Origin: Saccharothrix sp. NRRL B-16348
GTDB lineage: Bacteria > Actinomycetota > Actinomycetes > Mycobacteriales > Pseudonocardiaceae
Reading direction: 5' to 3'
Assembly (NCBI RefSeq): GCF_001280085.1
Contig: NZ_LGED01000269.1
Coordinates: 186,001 to 250,000, forward strand
DNA length: 64,000 nucleotides
The notes under the pieces are model-generated. The model had not been told where the DNA came from. It made no database searches and saw only the letters and a program-made list of their open reading frames with translations. Position 1 is the stretch's first letter; each line of letters begins with the position of its first letter. A program made the position numbers and the translations under genes. This document shows, in pieces, positions 19,364-28,963 of the stretch.

Positions 19364-22300
19364 TCAGGCGATGGCGTGCGAGTTCGGGGGCAGGGGCCGG
19401 GACGGCTCGCCCGCTTCACGGCAGCCGTGGGCGCGGAAGATCGACTCGGCTTCGCGGCGGGCCGCTTCGGCGGCGGCCGGATCGCCCGACGCGGACAGCG
19501 CGGCGGCCAGGTCCCGCAGGGTCCTGGCCCGCCACACCGGCAGGGACAACGCCTCCCACCAGTGCAGTGAACGTTCCAGGTAGCGGCGCGCCACCTCGGG
19601 GCGCAGGCAGGCCAGCTCCAGTTCGCCGAGCGTGCGCAGCACGAGGGCCTGGCCGAAGCCGTCCTGCATCTCGTTGCACGTGCCGAGGCATTCGAGCAGG
19701 TCGCTGCGCACGGCGTCGCCGCGACCCTGGCGGAGGCGGACCTTGGCCAGCGCCTGGGTCGCGTAGGCGGACATCAACCGGTCGCCGAGGGGCCGCAGCA
19801 GCTCGACGGCACGGGCGGCGTGCTCGGCCGCCACGTCCCAGCGGCCGGCGGCGCGGTGCACCATGCTCACCGACCGCAGCGCGATCGCCTCACCCCGGCG
19901 GTCACCGGCGGCGCGGTAGGCCCGGACGGTCTGCTCGCACACCTCCAGCGCGAGGTCCAGGTCGCCCTGCTCGGTGAGCACCCGGCCCAGCCCGTGTGAC
20001 GCCTGCGCGACCAGGTGCTCCTCGTCCAGCTCCCGCAGCACGGGCAGGGCCAGGTCGAGCAGTTCCCGCGCCCGGGCCAGCTCGCCGTGCTCGCGCAGCA
20101 CCGTGCTCAGCGCCAGCCGGGTCGACGCCTCGCCCTTGGCGTCGCCGCCCTGCCGGTAGGCGTCCAGCGCCTGCCCGTAGTACGACGCGGCCTCCTCGAA
20201 CCGGTCCTGCTCGTACCGCAGCCAGCCGAGGCCCGACAACAGCCGCGCCTCGCCCGCCCGGTCGTGTGCTCGTCGGGCCGCGTCCAACGCCGCAGAGTGC
20301 GTGCGCCACCACTGGCCGAACAGGTTCCGGACGGAGAACCGCGAGGAGCACAGGGCTGCGGCGAGCCTGGTCGCCACGTCGGTCAGGTCGAGTTCGCTGA
20401 CCCGTTCCACCACCTCGACCAGGCCCGCCTGCTCGGCGTCGAACCACGCCTCGGGGTCGGCGGCGACCTCGGCCGCCGTGTCCCGGTCCAGGTACCTCGG
20501 GTCGGGCGCGGTGCGCTCCCGGTCGAACGCCGTGTGCGGCATGTGGCTGCCGGCGAGGTCGACCAGGGCCAGCCAGGCTCGGGCGGCACGTGCGCACGCG
20601 GCCTTGACGGTGGCCTCCGGTTCTTCGGCCTCACCGCGTTCGTGGGCGAACGCCCTGGTCAGGTCGTGCATCCGGTAGCGGAGGGCGGTGCCGCCGTCGG
20701 TGGTGGCGAGGTCGAGCAGCCGTGAGTCGACCAGGCGTTCCACCACTTCCTCGGCCTCACGGGGGTCGCAGTCGAGCAGCGGCGCGACGAGCCAGCCGCC
20801 GAACGTCGTGACGCCGAGCAGCCCGAGTCTTCGCAGCGCGGCGCGTTCGCGTTCGGCCAGGCCGTCGTAGCTCAACGCGAGGCTGCCGCGCACCTCCAGG
20901 TCGCCGAGGGTGAGTTCGCGGAGCACGCGCCGCTGCACGCCGAGGCGTTCGGCGAGGCGGGCGAGCCGCCACTGCGGACGGGCGGCCAGGCGTGCGCCCG
21001 CGATGCGCAGGGCCAGCGGCAACCGGCCGCAGAGCCGGACGATGGCCTCGGCGGCCTCCGGTTCGGCCGCCACCCGGCCGTCGCCGACCACGCGGTCGAG
21101 CAGTTCCAGCGCCTCGGGGTCGGGCAGCACGCTCAGGTCGAGCTGGGCCGCGCCGCCGAGCGCGCCGAGCCGTTCGCGGCTGGTGGTGAGCACGGCGCAC
21201 GTCGCGCCACCGGGCAGCAGCGGCCGGACCTGGCGCTCGTCGCGGGCGTCGTCCAGCACGATCAGCACCCGTCGGTCGGCCAGCAGGGTGCGGTAGAGCT
21301 GGGCGCGTTCGGCCGGATCGGCCGGGATGGCTTCCTCCGGTGTGCCGAGCGCGCGCAGGAACCCGGCCAGCACCTCGGCCGGCTCGGCGGGCACGGCGCC
21401 GTCGCCGCGCAGGGTCGCGTACAGCTGGCCGTCGGTGAAGTGGTCGCGCACGGCGTGCGCCACGTGGGCGGCGAGCGTCGACTTGCCCGCGCCCGGCTGG
21501 CCGGAGATCGCGCACACCCGCACCGCGCCCGTCGGCCCGGTCAGGTAGGCCACCAGGCGGTCCTGCTCGGCCACGCGGCCGGTGAAGTCGGCGATGTCGC
21601 ACGGCAGCTGGCTCGGCGTCGGCGGACCGGATGTGGGTGGTCGGCCGGAGCTGTGTGGCGGTCGGTCTGCAGTGGGCGGTGGGGCGGACGGGCGCGGTGG
21701 TTGGTCGGCGGTGGTCGGTGGGTCCGGCTCGCCGCGCAGGACGCGTTCGTGCGTCGCGCGCAGGGCCAAGCCCGGTTCGAGGCCGAGTTCGTCCAGCAGG
21801 ATGCGCCTGCCCTGCTGGTAGCAGGCCAACGCCTCGGCACGCCGACCCGCCTGGCCCAGCGCGAGCATGAGCTGGCTGCGCAACCGTTCCCGGAGCGGGT
21901 TCTCCGCCACGGCCACGCTCAGCTCGGCGATCAGCGACTCGCCCCGGCCCAGCGCCAGGTCGGCGTCGAAGCGGTCCTCCAGCGCGCCGACGCGCAGCTC
22001 CTCGAGCCGGGACCGCTCACCTTCCGCCCACGAGCCCTGCGCGCCGCCCAACGGGGTGCCGTGCCAGTGGCCCAGAGCGGCGGCGAACCACGCGGCGGCG
22101 GCTTCGAGGTCGCCCTCGGCCAGCGCGCGGCGGCCCTCGCCCACCTCCGCGGTGAACACGTGCAGGTCGACCTGGTCGGGCCGGACCGACAGCAGGTAGC
22201 CGCCACCGGACCGGACCAGCACGTCGCCCAACGCGCGGCGCAGCGTCGAGACGTAGGTGTAGATCGCCGAACGGGAGTCGCCGGGTGGCCGCTCGCCCCA

Positions 22301-22447
22301 CAGCGCGTCGACCAGCTTCTCCAGGGACACCACGCGGCCGGCGTTGACCGCGAGCAACGCCAGCAGCGTCCTCGGCTTCGGCCCCCCGACCTCCACCGGA
22401 CCGCCCCCGGCGCGGACCCGCACCGGCCCCAGCACCCTGAACTCCAT
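19364..22447 (-). CDS. AfsR/SARP-family transcriptional regulator with NB-ARC and TPR domains
   Basis: A 1027-residue cytosolic activator. Domain order: OmpR-like winged helix (about 1-90, RTLLALLAVNAGRVVSLEKL), bacterial activation domain (95-245), a Pro/Arg-rich linker (245-290), an NTPase domain with P-loop GQPGAGKSTLAAH (about 320) and VLIVLDDARDERQ as Walker B, then a long TPR region from about 700. ATG 22447 is used because MEFRVLGPVRV is the conserved SARP N-terminus; a start 16 codons earlier adds nothing family-like. SARPs usually control secondary metabolism, but no biosynthetic cluster is visible within 20 kb. Confidence 0.92.
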   Translation of the reverse strand: MEFRVLGPVRVRAGGGPVEVGGPKPRTLLALLAVNAGRVVSLEKLVDALWGERPPGDSRSAIYTYVSTLRRALGDVLVRSGGGYLLSVRPDQVDLHVFTAEVGEGRRALAEGDLEAAAAWFAAALGHWHGTPLGGAQGSWAEGERSRLEELRVGALEDRFDADLALGRGESLIAELSVAVAENPLRERLRSQLMLALGQAGRRAEALACYQQGRRILLDELGLEPGLALRATHERVLRGEPDPPTTADQPPRPSAPPPTADRPPHSSGRPPTSGPPTPSQLPCDIADFTGRVAEQDRLVAYLTGPTGAVRVCAISGQPGAGKSTLAAHVAHAVRDHFTDGQLYATLRGDGAVPAEPAEVLAGFLRALGTPEEAIPADPAERAQLYRTLLADRRVLIVLDDARDERQVRPLLPGGATCAVLTTSRERLGALGGAAQLDLSVLPDPEALELLDRVVGDGRVAAEPEAAEAIVRLCGRLPLALRIAGARLAARPQWRLARLAERLGVQRRVLRELTLGDLEVRGSLALSYDGLAERERAALRRLGLLGVTTFGGWLVAPLLDCDPREAEEVVERLVDSRLLDLATTDGGTALRYRMHDLTRAFAHERGEAEEPEATVKAACARAARAWLALVDLAGSHMPHTAFDRERTAPDPRYLDRDTAAEVAADPEAWFDAEQAGLVEVVERVSELDLTDVATRLAAALCSSRFSVRNLFGQWWRTHSAALDAARRAHDRAGEARLLSGLGWLRYEQDRFEEAASYYGQALDAYRQGGDAKGEASTRLALSTVLREHGELARARELLDLALPVLRELDEEHLVAQASHGLGRVLTEQGDLDLALEVCEQTVRAYRAAGDRRGEAIALRSVSMVHRAAGRWDVAAEHAARAVELLRPLGDRLMSAYATQALAKVRLRQGRGDAVRSDLLECLGTCNEMQDGFGQALVLRTLGELELACLRPEVARRYLERSLHWWEALSLPVWRARTLRDLAAALSASGDPAAAEAARREAESIFRAHGCREAGEPSRPLPPNSHAIA

Positions 22448-22531
22448 CGCCGGACCCCCTGCTCCCCCGACCAGGGTAGCCGGCGGGTCCGACACCGGAC
22501 CTCGTTCAGCCCGAACGGGCCGGGCCCCGCC

Positions 22532-23158
22532 TCAGACGAGCAGCGGCAGCATGGAGTGGCGGCGGCGGACCACCGCGCCGAACCGTGCGTCGATGCGCAG
22601 CCACGAGTCCGTGGCCGTGATGCGCACGTCGTCACCGCCCAGGAAACCCATGCCGGACAACGCGAACAGGCACCGCATCGGCACCTTCACGTCCAGCCCG
22701 GAACCGCTCACCGTGATCACGGTCTGGTCCAGCAGCGAGGCGGGCGGCGTGCCGCGCGGGCCCGCGTTCTCCCGCGCCACCTCCACGCCCTTCTCCGCCA
22801 GCTCCGACACCACGCTGCCGGGCAGCCGGTCCACCGGCAGCCAGCCCGCCACCGGCGGCAGCGCCGAGCGCCACATCATGTCCCGCGCCGGACCGGGGTC
22901 GACGGTCTCGCTGCGCACCACGGCCAGACCGGTGAGCAGGTCGGTGCCGGACACCGTCACGTCGCCCGGCGCGATCTGCCCGGCCACGGTCCGGGTGGCC
23001 AGCGTGTCGAACGGGGTCGCCACCCACGCGTCGACCAGGCCGCCGGACGGGCGGTTGCGCAGCCGCACCACGGCTTGGCCGTCCAACCGGACGGCGCGCG
23101 CGACGAACGCGCCGAGGTCGTCCCGCTCGGCGGGGTCGGCGAGGACCAACTCAGGCAC
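22532..23158 (-). CDS. conserved actinobacterial protein (Rv2474c-like), unknown function
   Basis: 208 residues with no recognised domain. It is rich in short beta strands (AVVRLRNRPSGGLVDAWVATP, VTVSGTDLLTGLAVVRS) and contains a conserved-looking block MWRSALPPVAGWLPVDRLPG. GTG 23158 is preferred because GGAGG lies five bases before it, although ATG 23161 is next to it. It overlaps the thioesterase stop by 8 bases, so the two are coupled. In M. tuberculosis Rv2474c also precedes the thioesterase Rv2475c, and size and place agree; I have not compared the sequences. Confidence 0.75.
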   Translation of the reverse strand: MPELVLADPAERDDLGAFVARAVRLDGQAVVRLRNRPSGGLVDAWVATPFDTLATRTVAGQIAPGDVTVSGTDLLTGLAVVRSETVDPGPARDMMWRSALPPVAGWLPVDRLPGSVVSELAEKGVEVARENAGPRGTPPASLLDQTVITVSGSGLDVKVPMRCLFALSGMGFLGGDDVRITATDSWLRIDARFGAVVRRRHSMLPLLV

Positions 23159-23582
23159 CATTACCTCCGGCACGCCAGCCCGCGAGGAAATCGCGCTCGG
23201 CTTCGAGAAGACGGCGCGGGCGTCCGGCCGTCAGGTTGTACGGCACCATGAGGGTTTCCGCCGTCGTGACGACGGCGCTGCCCTCCTGGCGACCGCCGCG
23301 GACCGTGTAGTCCAACGTGAACGACGCGGACTTCAGTTCCCGCACGGACAGCTCCACCACGATCTCGCCACCGGTGAACACCACCGGCGCGAGGTAGTCC
23401 ACCACCAGCCGGGCGACGACCATGCCGTGCGACATCTCCGGCACACCGTGCCTGGCGGCCTCGGTGAACAGCAGGTCGATGCGCGCCTCTTCCAGCAGGG
23501 TCACCGTGTTGGCGTGGTTGACGTGGCCGAACGCGTCCATGTCCGACCAGCGCGGGCGCACACCCGTGACGAACACACCCAA
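23151..23582 (-). CDS. acyl-CoA thioesterase, hotdog fold (Rv2475c-like)
   Basis: Hydrolyses a thioester of coenzyme A or a carrier protein. The 143-residue protein has the 4-hydroxybenzoyl-CoA thioesterase signature WSDMDAFGHVNHANTVTLLEEA, with the catalytic acid in the DMDAFGHVNH loop, followed by VVARLVVDYLAPVVF. The start is an unusual TTG (23582) placed 10 bases after GGGAGG; no better ATG or GTG gives the conserved N-terminus. It is coupled to the Rv2474c-like gene downstream. The natural substrate is unknown. Confidence 0.88.
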   Translation of the reverse strand: MGVFVTGVRPRWSDMDAFGHVNHANTVTLLEEARIDLLFTEAARHGVPEMSHGMVVARLVVDYLAPVVFTGGEIVVELSVRELKSASFTLDYTVRGGRQEGSAVVTTAETLMVPYNLTAGRPRRLLEAERDFLAGWRAGGNGA

Positions 23583-23632
23583 GTTGAACGCGCCTCCCGC
23601 GGTCGATGCGTGGCAGTGACCTTATCCACGTG

Positions 23633-24559
23633 CTATCCCCAGGTTAAGCGCACGTCCACGTCGAGGAATCGCCCCAGGTCGGCGACCTCCGCCGCGACGT
23701 CCGGGCGCTCCGCCGAGTCGTCGAACGGCCGCACGGTGACCAGCCCGCCGTCCCGCCGCCAGACCGCGACGACCCGGCCGTCCACGACGACGTGCGGGGT
23801 GAGGAAACCGCCGCCGGTCTGCACGAGCGGCGCGTAGTCGGGGTCCAACGCCAAGGAGCGGTCGCGGTAGCCGAGCAGGTACGGGTCGAAGTGGCCGAGC
23901 AGGCGGACCGCGCCGGTCGGCTCGGCCGGTTCGTCGGTCACCTCGGGCAGGTCCTTGAGCTGCCGCTTGGGCAGGCCGCTCCAGGCCGCGAAGTCGTCGG
24001 GCGTGGCCGGTCCGTAGGCACGCCGGTAGCGCCGCCACAGCTCGTCGACGCCACGGGGTTCGGCCTCGATCCGCAAGAGCCGGTAGGTGTCGTCCATGCC
24101 CCGGCACAGCACGCCGGAGTTCGCGGCGAACGCCAGCAGGTGCGCGGGCGCCTGGGACTTCGGGTCGAGGACGATGCCGACGTCGGCCAGGCGGCGCACC
24201 AGCTCGGCGCGTTCCAGCGGCTCGGTCAGGACTTCGCGGAGCGCCGGGAGCGTGCGCGCGCACAGTTCGTCGGTGAGGCCGAGTTGTGCGCGGCGACGTC
24301 GTCCGGCGGCGATGAACGTCGGGCCGAGGAGGGGCACGACCCACAGGTCGTCCCGGTGGAGCAGGTGGAGGGTGCCGCGCATGGCCCACGTGCGCACCAG
24401 AGGGCCGTCGAGGGACCTCACGCCCCGGGCGCGCGCTGCGAGCCGTGCCGCGGGGACGTCCTGGGCTTGCAACGCGAAGACGGAGGCGAACAGGTCGGCC
24501 ACGTCGGCGGCCGGGTGCGAGAGCCGCTGGGCTCGCATCCGTTGGGCGAGCACGGTCAT
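23633..24559 (-). CDS. winged-helix DNA-binding protein of the AlkZ/YcaQ (HTH_42) family
   Basis: 308 residues. The N-terminal half contains FALQAQDVPAARLAARARG, with the Q-x-Q type motif that is catalytic in AlkZ/YcaQ DNA glycosylases. Then come MRGTLHLLHRDDLWVV and a C-terminal domain with GHFDPYLLGYRDRS and GLVTVRPFD. AlkZ proteins open interstrand crosslinks or excise bulky azinomycin- or colibactin-type adducts; other members are uncharacterised. The ATG overlaps the LacI stop by four bases (ATGA), an odd partner for a sugar regulator. The family is secure and DNA repair is the likeliest role. Confidence 0.8.
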   Translation of the reverse strand: MTVLAQRMRAQRLSHPAADVADLFASVFALQAQDVPAARLAARARGVRSLDGPLVRTWAMRGTLHLLHRDDLWVVPLLGPTFIAAGRRRRAQLGLTDELCARTLPALREVLTEPLERAELVRRLADVGIVLDPKSQAPAHLLAFAANSGVLCRGMDDTYRLLRIEAEPRGVDELWRRYRRAYGPATPDDFAAWSGLPKRQLKDLPEVTDEPAEPTGAVRLLGHFDPYLLGYRDRSLALDPDYAPLVQTGGGFLTPHVVVDGRVVAVWRRDGGLVTVRPFDDSAERPDVAAEVADLGRFLDVDVRLTWG

Positions 24560-25548
24560 CTGGGACGGGCGCCCGTCGAGCCGCGCACCACCAACTCCGG
24601 CTGGAACACGAACTCCGCGTGCGGCGCGGGCGTGCCGCCGATCTCCTCCAGCAACGCGTGCACGGCGGCCTGCCCCATCGCCTCGACCGGCTGGCGGATC
24701 GTCGTCAACGGCGGGTCGGCGAACACGATGAGCGGCGAGTCGTCGAAGCCGACGACGGAGACGTCCCGCGGCACGTGCAGGCCCCGCTGGCGGGCCGCGC
24801 GGATCGCGCCGAACGCCATCAGGTCGCTGCCGCACACGATCGCCGTGCAGCCGCGGTCCAGCAGGGCGTTCGCCGCCGCCTGGCCGCCCTCGACCGTGAA
24901 CAGGGAGTGCTCGACCAGGTCGGAGGCCTGCGGGCGGACGAGCGTGAAGCCCTCCACCATCCGCTGCGCGGGCACGAACCGCGGCGGGCCAACGGCCAGG
25001 CCGATCAGCTCGTGCCCGAGTTCGACCAGGTGGGTGACCGCCAGCCGGACGGCCGCCCGGTTGTCCACCGAGACGAACGGCGCGGACACCTGGTCGGTGT
25101 AGCCGTTGATCATCACGAACGGCACGCCGCGCCCGGCCAGCTTCACGTACCGGTCCTTGTCGGCGGTCGTGTCGGCGTGCAGGCCGGAGACGAACACGAT
25201 CCCGGTGACGCCCCGGTCGACCAGCATCTCGGTCAGCTGGTCCTCGGTGGAGCCGCCCGGCGTCTGCGTGCACAGCACCGGCGTGTAGCCGTCGCGGGTC
25301 AGCACCTGCTCTATGACCTGTGCGAACGCCGGGAAGATCGGGTTGTTCAACTCGGGGGTGATCAACCCGATCAACCCGGCGCTGCGCTGGCGGAGCCTGG
25401 GCGGGCGCTCGTAGCCGAGCACGTCCATCGCGGCGACCACGGCCTGGCGGGTCGCGGCCGAGACGCCTGGCTTGCCGTTGACCACTCGGCTGACCGTCGC
25501 CTCGCTCACGCCTGCCTGGGTCGCGATGTCACTGAGCCGCGCTGTCAC
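24556..25548 (-). CDS. LacI-family transcriptional regulator of the maltose/starch genes
   Basis: 330 residues: an N-terminal LacI HTH (LSDIATQAGVSEATVSRVVNG) with hinge helix, then a periplasmic-binding-like sugar domain (IGLITPELNNPIFPAF, VSVVGFDDSPL, DPPLTTIRQPVEAMG). Translation starts at GTG 25548. It lies 11 bases after an alpha-glucosidase gene, and a divergent alpha-amylase gene follows, so by position it is a MalR/AglR-type repressor relieved by maltose or maltodextrin. A candidate operator is seen at 27171-27194. The effector is inferred from context only. Confidence 0.88.
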   Translation of the reverse strand: MTARLSDIATQAGVSEATVSRVVNGKPGVSAATRQAVVAAMDVLGYERPPRLRQRSAGLIGLITPELNNPIFPAFAQVIEQVLTRDGYTPVLCTQTPGGSTEDQLTEMLVDRGVTGIVFVSGLHADTTADKDRYVKLAGRGVPFVMINGYTDQVSAPFVSVDNRAAVRLAVTHLVELGHELIGLAVGPPRFVPAQRMVEGFTLVRPQASDLVEHSLFTVEGGQAAANALLDRGCTAIVCGSDLMAFGAIRAARQRGLHVPRDVSVVGFDDSPLIVFADPPLTTIRQPVEAMGQAAVHALLEEIGGTPAPHAEFVFQPELVVRGSTGARPR

Positions 25549-25559
25549 ACCGGGTGACT

Positions 25560-27128
25560 CTACGGGCGCGAGAGCCACACGGTCGTGTCCGGCGGCACGA
25601 GGACGTCCGCGTCTTCGGTCGCGCAGCCACCGGAGGCGAGCAGCACCTCGCCGTCGGCGGGCAGCCGTGCCACGTCCGGGCCGAAGTTCACCACGCACGT
25701 GAACCCGCCGCGGCGGAACGACAACACGCCTTCCGGCACGTCCAGCCACTCCACGTCGGAGCCCGCGCCGAGGTCCGGGTGCTCCCGTCGCACGCGCAGC
25801 GCGCCGCGGTACAGCTCCAGCACCGAGTTCGGGTCACCGAGCTGGCTCGCCACGCTGAGCCCGCCCCAGTCGGAGGGCTGCGGCAGCCACGAGCCGCCGT
25901 CGCCGAAGCCGAACGACGGGCCGTCCGCCGTCCACGGGATCGGCACGCGGCAGCCGTCACGGCCGCGGTCGGTGTGGCCCGACCGCTCCCACACGGGGTC
26001 CTGGAGCACGTCCTCGGGCAGGTCCAGCACCTCCGGCAGGCCCAGCTCCTCGCCCTGGTAGACGTACGCGCTGCCGGGCAGCGCCAGCATCAGCAGCGCG
26101 GCGGCACGCGCCCGCGCCACGCCGCCGTACCGCGTCACGTGCCGCTGCACGTCGTGGTTGGACAGCACCCACGTCGTCGGCGCGTCGACCGGCCTCATCG
26201 CGGCCAGCGAGTCGTCGATGACCTGCTTGACGTCGGCCGCGGTCCACTCGGCGGTCAGGTAGTGGAAGTTGAACGCCTGGTGCAGCTCGTCGGCGCGCAG
26301 GTAGCGGGCGGTGCGCTCGGGGCTCGGCGTCCACGCCTCGGCCACGCCGATCCGGCTGCCCGGGTAGGAGTCGAGCACCTTGCGCCAGTCGCGGTAGATC
26401 TCGTGCACGCCGTCCTGGTCGAAGAACGGCAGCGCCTCCGTGCCCAGCAGCTTGAGGTGGCCGGGCGTGCCGACGTCGGGCAGGCCGTCGGCCTTGACCA
26501 TGCCGTGCGCGACGTCGATGCGGAAGCCGTCCACGCCGAGGTCGAGCCAGAAGCGCAGCACGTCGAGGAACTCGTCGCGCACCTCCGGCTGGTCCCAGTT
26601 CAGGTCCGGCTGCTCGGGCGCGAACAGGTGCAGGTACCACTGGCCGTCGGGGACCCGGGTCCACGCGGGGCCGCCGAAGACGGACTCCCAGTCGTTGGGC
26701 GGCAGGTCGCCGCGGCCGTCCTCGCTGTCGCGGCCGTCGCGGAAGTGGTAGCGGGCGCGTTCCGGGGAGCCCGGCGCGGACTCCAGTGCCTGCCGGAACC
26801 ACGCGTGCTGGTCGCTGGTGTGGTTCGGGACCAGGTCCACGATCACCCGGATGCCCAACTCGTGCGCGTCCCGGACGAGCGCCGCGGCGTCGTCGTTCGT
26901 GCCGAACAGCGGGTCGACGGTCCGGTAGTCGGCGACGTCGTAGCCGCCGTCGGCCATCGGCGACCGGTAGAACGGCGTGATCCACACCGCGTCCACCCCG
27001 AGGTCGGCCAGGTAGGGCAGCCGGGAGCGGATGCCGGGCAGGTCACCGACGCCGTCGCCGTCCGAGTCGGCGAAGCTGCGCACGTAGACCTGGTAGATGA
27101 CGGCCTCGCGCCACCAGTCCTGCGTCAT
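25560..27128 (-). CDS. second alpha-glucosidase, GH13 family
   Basis: A 522-residue intracellular alpha-glucosidase similar along its length to AglA at 17659. Shared blocks include VYQVYVRSFAD, DLVPNHTSD, DGFRIDVAHGM and LSNHDVQRHVTRYGG; the acid/base glutamate is in VAEAW rather than VGEIW. It should hydrolyse maltose and maltodextrins taken up after amylase action. ATG 27128 has GGAAGGA 6 bases upstream, and the 17 codons before it are not family-like. It heads the unit with the LacI gene. The divergent amylase start is 115 bases away, so the two share control DNA. Confidence 0.93.
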   Translation of the reverse strand: MTQDWWREAVIYQVYVRSFADSDGDGVGDLPGIRSRLPYLADLGVDAVWITPFYRSPMADGGYDVADYRTVDPLFGTNDDAAALVRDAHELGIRVIVDLVPNHTSDQHAWFRQALESAPGSPERARYHFRDGRDSEDGRGDLPPNDWESVFGGPAWTRVPDGQWYLHLFAPEQPDLNWDQPEVRDEFLDVLRFWLDLGVDGFRIDVAHGMVKADGLPDVGTPGHLKLLGTEALPFFDQDGVHEIYRDWRKVLDSYPGSRIGVAEAWTPSPERTARYLRADELHQAFNFHYLTAEWTAADVKQVIDDSLAAMRPVDAPTTWVLSNHDVQRHVTRYGGVARARAAALLMLALPGSAYVYQGEELGLPEVLDLPEDVLQDPVWERSGHTDRGRDGCRVPIPWTADGPSFGFGDGGSWLPQPSDWGGLSVASQLGDPNSVLELYRGALRVRREHPDLGAGSDVEWLDVPEGVLSFRRGGFTCVVNFGPDVARLPADGEVLLASGGCATEDADVLVPPDTTVWLSRP

Positions 27129-27243
27129 GGGGTGTCCTTCCGGATCGGTTCCGCCGGAGGGCAATGAAATACTTTGCAAGTGTTTTCAGCAAGTCTGGCA
27201 GCTGGTATGACCTAGAGCACATCCCTGCCAGCTAGGAGACAAC
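27129..27243. promoter_or_regulatory. shared control region of the alpha-glucosidase and alpha-amylase genes
   Basis: The central part (27165-27195) is markedly AT-rich. It holds ACTTTGCAAGT (27171-27181), a near palindrome, and a second AGCAAGT at 27188-27194; TTGCAAG-type motifs resemble MalR sites of Streptomyces amylase and maltose promoters. CTGGCAG (27195-27201) and its complement (27225-27231) form an inverted repeat around TATGAC, a possible -10 of the amylase gene. The site for the adjacent LacI-family protein is inferred, not shown. Confidence 0.55.
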
Positions 27244-28908
27244 GTGGTTTCCGCAAGTCGACGCGCCTTGGGCGCGATAGTCGTACTCCTGTTCAGCCTT
27301 TTGGCGGTTCCGCAAAGTTTTGCGGCGCCGCCGTCCGCGAAGGACGTGACCGCGACCCTGTTCCAGTGGCCGTTCGCGCGGGTCGCCGCCGAGTGCACGA
27401 GCGTGCTCGGGCCTCGCGGCTACGGGTTCGTCGAGGTGTCACCGGCCACCGAGCACATCCAGGGCGGCCAGTGGTGGACCTCGTACCAGCCGGTCAGCTA
27501 CCGCATCGCCGGACGCCTCGGTGACGAGGCCGCGTTCCGGAACATGGTGAACACCTGCCACGCGGCGGGCGTCAAGGTCATCGCGGACGCGGTGATCAAC
27601 CACATGAGCGCCGGGTCGGGCACGGGCACCGGCGGTTCGTCGTACTCGAAGTACGACTACCCCGGCATCTACAGCGACCCGGACTTCCACTCGTGCCGGT
27701 CGCACATCAGCGACTACCGCAACCGCGACAACGTGCAGAACTGCGAACTCGTCGGGCTGTCGGACCTGAACACCGGCAGCGACTACGTGCGCGGGCGGAT
27801 CGCGTCGTACCTGAACTCGCTGATCGCGATGGGTGTCGACGGGTTCCGGATCGACGCGGCCAAGCACATGCCGGCGGCCGACCTGTCGGCGATCAAGTCG
27901 CGGTTGAGCAACCCGAACGTGTTCTGGGTGCACGAGGTGATCTACGGCGCCGGTGAGGCCGTGCAGCCCGGCGAGTACACCGGGTCGGGCGACGTCGACG
28001 AGTTCCGGTACGCCTACGACATCAAGCGGATCTTCACCAACGAGAACCTGGCGTACCTGAGCACGTTCGGGCAGTCGTGGGGCTACCTGCCGAGCGGCCA
28101 GGCGCGGTCGTTCGTGGACAACTGGGACACCGAGCGCAACGGGTCGACGCTGACGTACAAGGACGGGTCTACCTACACGTTGGCGAACGTGTTCATGCTG
28201 GCGTGGCCCTACGGTTCGCCGAACGTGTACTCGGGCTACGAGTTCTCGAACCACGACGCCGGGCCGCCGTCCGGCTCGGAGTGCTACACGTCCGGGTGGA
28301 AGTGCCAGCACCGGTGGACGCAGATCGCGTCGATGGTCCAGTTCCGGAACGCCGTGGCCGGGACGGCGGTCGTGAACTGGTGGGACAACGGCGGCGACGC
28401 CATCGCGTTCGGGCGGGGCAACAAGGGCTTCGTCGCGATCAACCGCGAGTCGTCGTCGCTGACGCGGACGTTCCAGACGTCGCTGCCCGCCGGGTCGTAC
28501 TGCAACGTGCAGCAGGACGGGTGCGTGGCGGTCGCCGTGGGGTCGAACGGCCAGTTCACCGCGACGTTGGGCGCGGGCGAGGCGTTGGCGCTGCACGTCG
28601 GCGCGACCGGGATCGGCAACCCGCCGGCCGGGACGGCGTCGTTCGCGGTGAACGCCACGACGTCGTTGGGGCAGAACATCTTCGTGGTCGGCGACCACCC
28701 GTCGCTCGGCGCGTGGAACCCGGCCTCGGCGATCGCGCTGTCGTCGGCCACCTACCCGACGTGGCGGGGCTCGGTGACGCTGCCCTCGGGGACGTCGTTC
28801 CAGTACAAGTACATCCGCAAGGAGTCCAACGGCGCGGTGACGTGGGAGAGCGGGACCAACCGGTCCGCCACGTCACCGGTGACGCTCTCGGACACCTGGC
28901 GCAACTAG
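27244..28908 (+). CDS. secreted alpha-amylase with C-terminal starch-binding CBM20
   Basis: Extracellular endo-hydrolase of starch (554 residues). The N-terminal signal peptide (basic SRR, hydrophobic [13 protein letters not shown]) is probably cut after SFA near residue 27. The GH13 barrel has [10 protein letters not shown], the nucleophile in [11 protein letters not shown], the acid Glu in VHEVIY and EFSNHDAG, and cysteines typical of actinomycete amylases. Residues about 455-554 form a CBM20 domain ([20 protein letters not shown]). GTG 27244 follows AGGAGA. Its products would feed the two alpha-glucosidases, although no maltose transporter is present in the window. Confidence 0.95.
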   Translation: MVSASRRALGAIVVLLFSLLAVPQSFAAPPSAKDVTATLFQWPFARVAAECTSVLGPRGYGFVEVSPATEHIQGGQWWTSYQPVSYRIAGRLGDEAAFRNMVNTCHAAGVKVIADAVINHMSAGSGTGTGGSSYSKYDYPGIYSDPDFHSCRSHISDYRNRDNVQNCELVGLSDLNTGSDYVRGRIASYLNSLIAMGVDGFRIDAAKHMPAADLSAIKSRLSNPNVFWVHEVIYGAGEAVQPGEYTGSGDVDEFRYAYDIKRIFTNENLAYLSTFGQSWGYLPSGQARSFVDNWDTERNGSTLTYKDGSTYTLANVFMLAWPYGSPNVYSGYEFSNHDAGPPSGSECYTSGWKCQHRWTQIASMVQFRNAVAGTAVVNWWDNGGDAIAFGRGNKGFVAINRESSSLTRTFQTSLPAGSYCNVQQDGCVAVAVGSNGQFTATLGAGEALALHVGATGIGNPPAGTASFAVNATTSLGQNIFVVGDHPSLGAWNPASAIALSSATYPTWRGSVTLPSGTSFQYKYIRKESNGAVTWESGTNRSATSPVTLSDTWRN

Positions 28909-28925
28909 GTCGACGGTCGGCCGGA

Positions 28926-28954
28926 GCGGGGGCGTGCCGCATGGGCGTCCCCGC
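28926..28954. terminator. hairpin between convergent amylase and MmyB-like genes
   Basis: GCGGGGGCG (28926-28934) pairs with CGTCCCCGC (28946-28954) with one mismatch and an 11-base loop, in the 55-base gap between the two stop codons. It can serve both genes. Confidence 0.6.
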
Positions 28955-28963
28955 CCGACCCGA

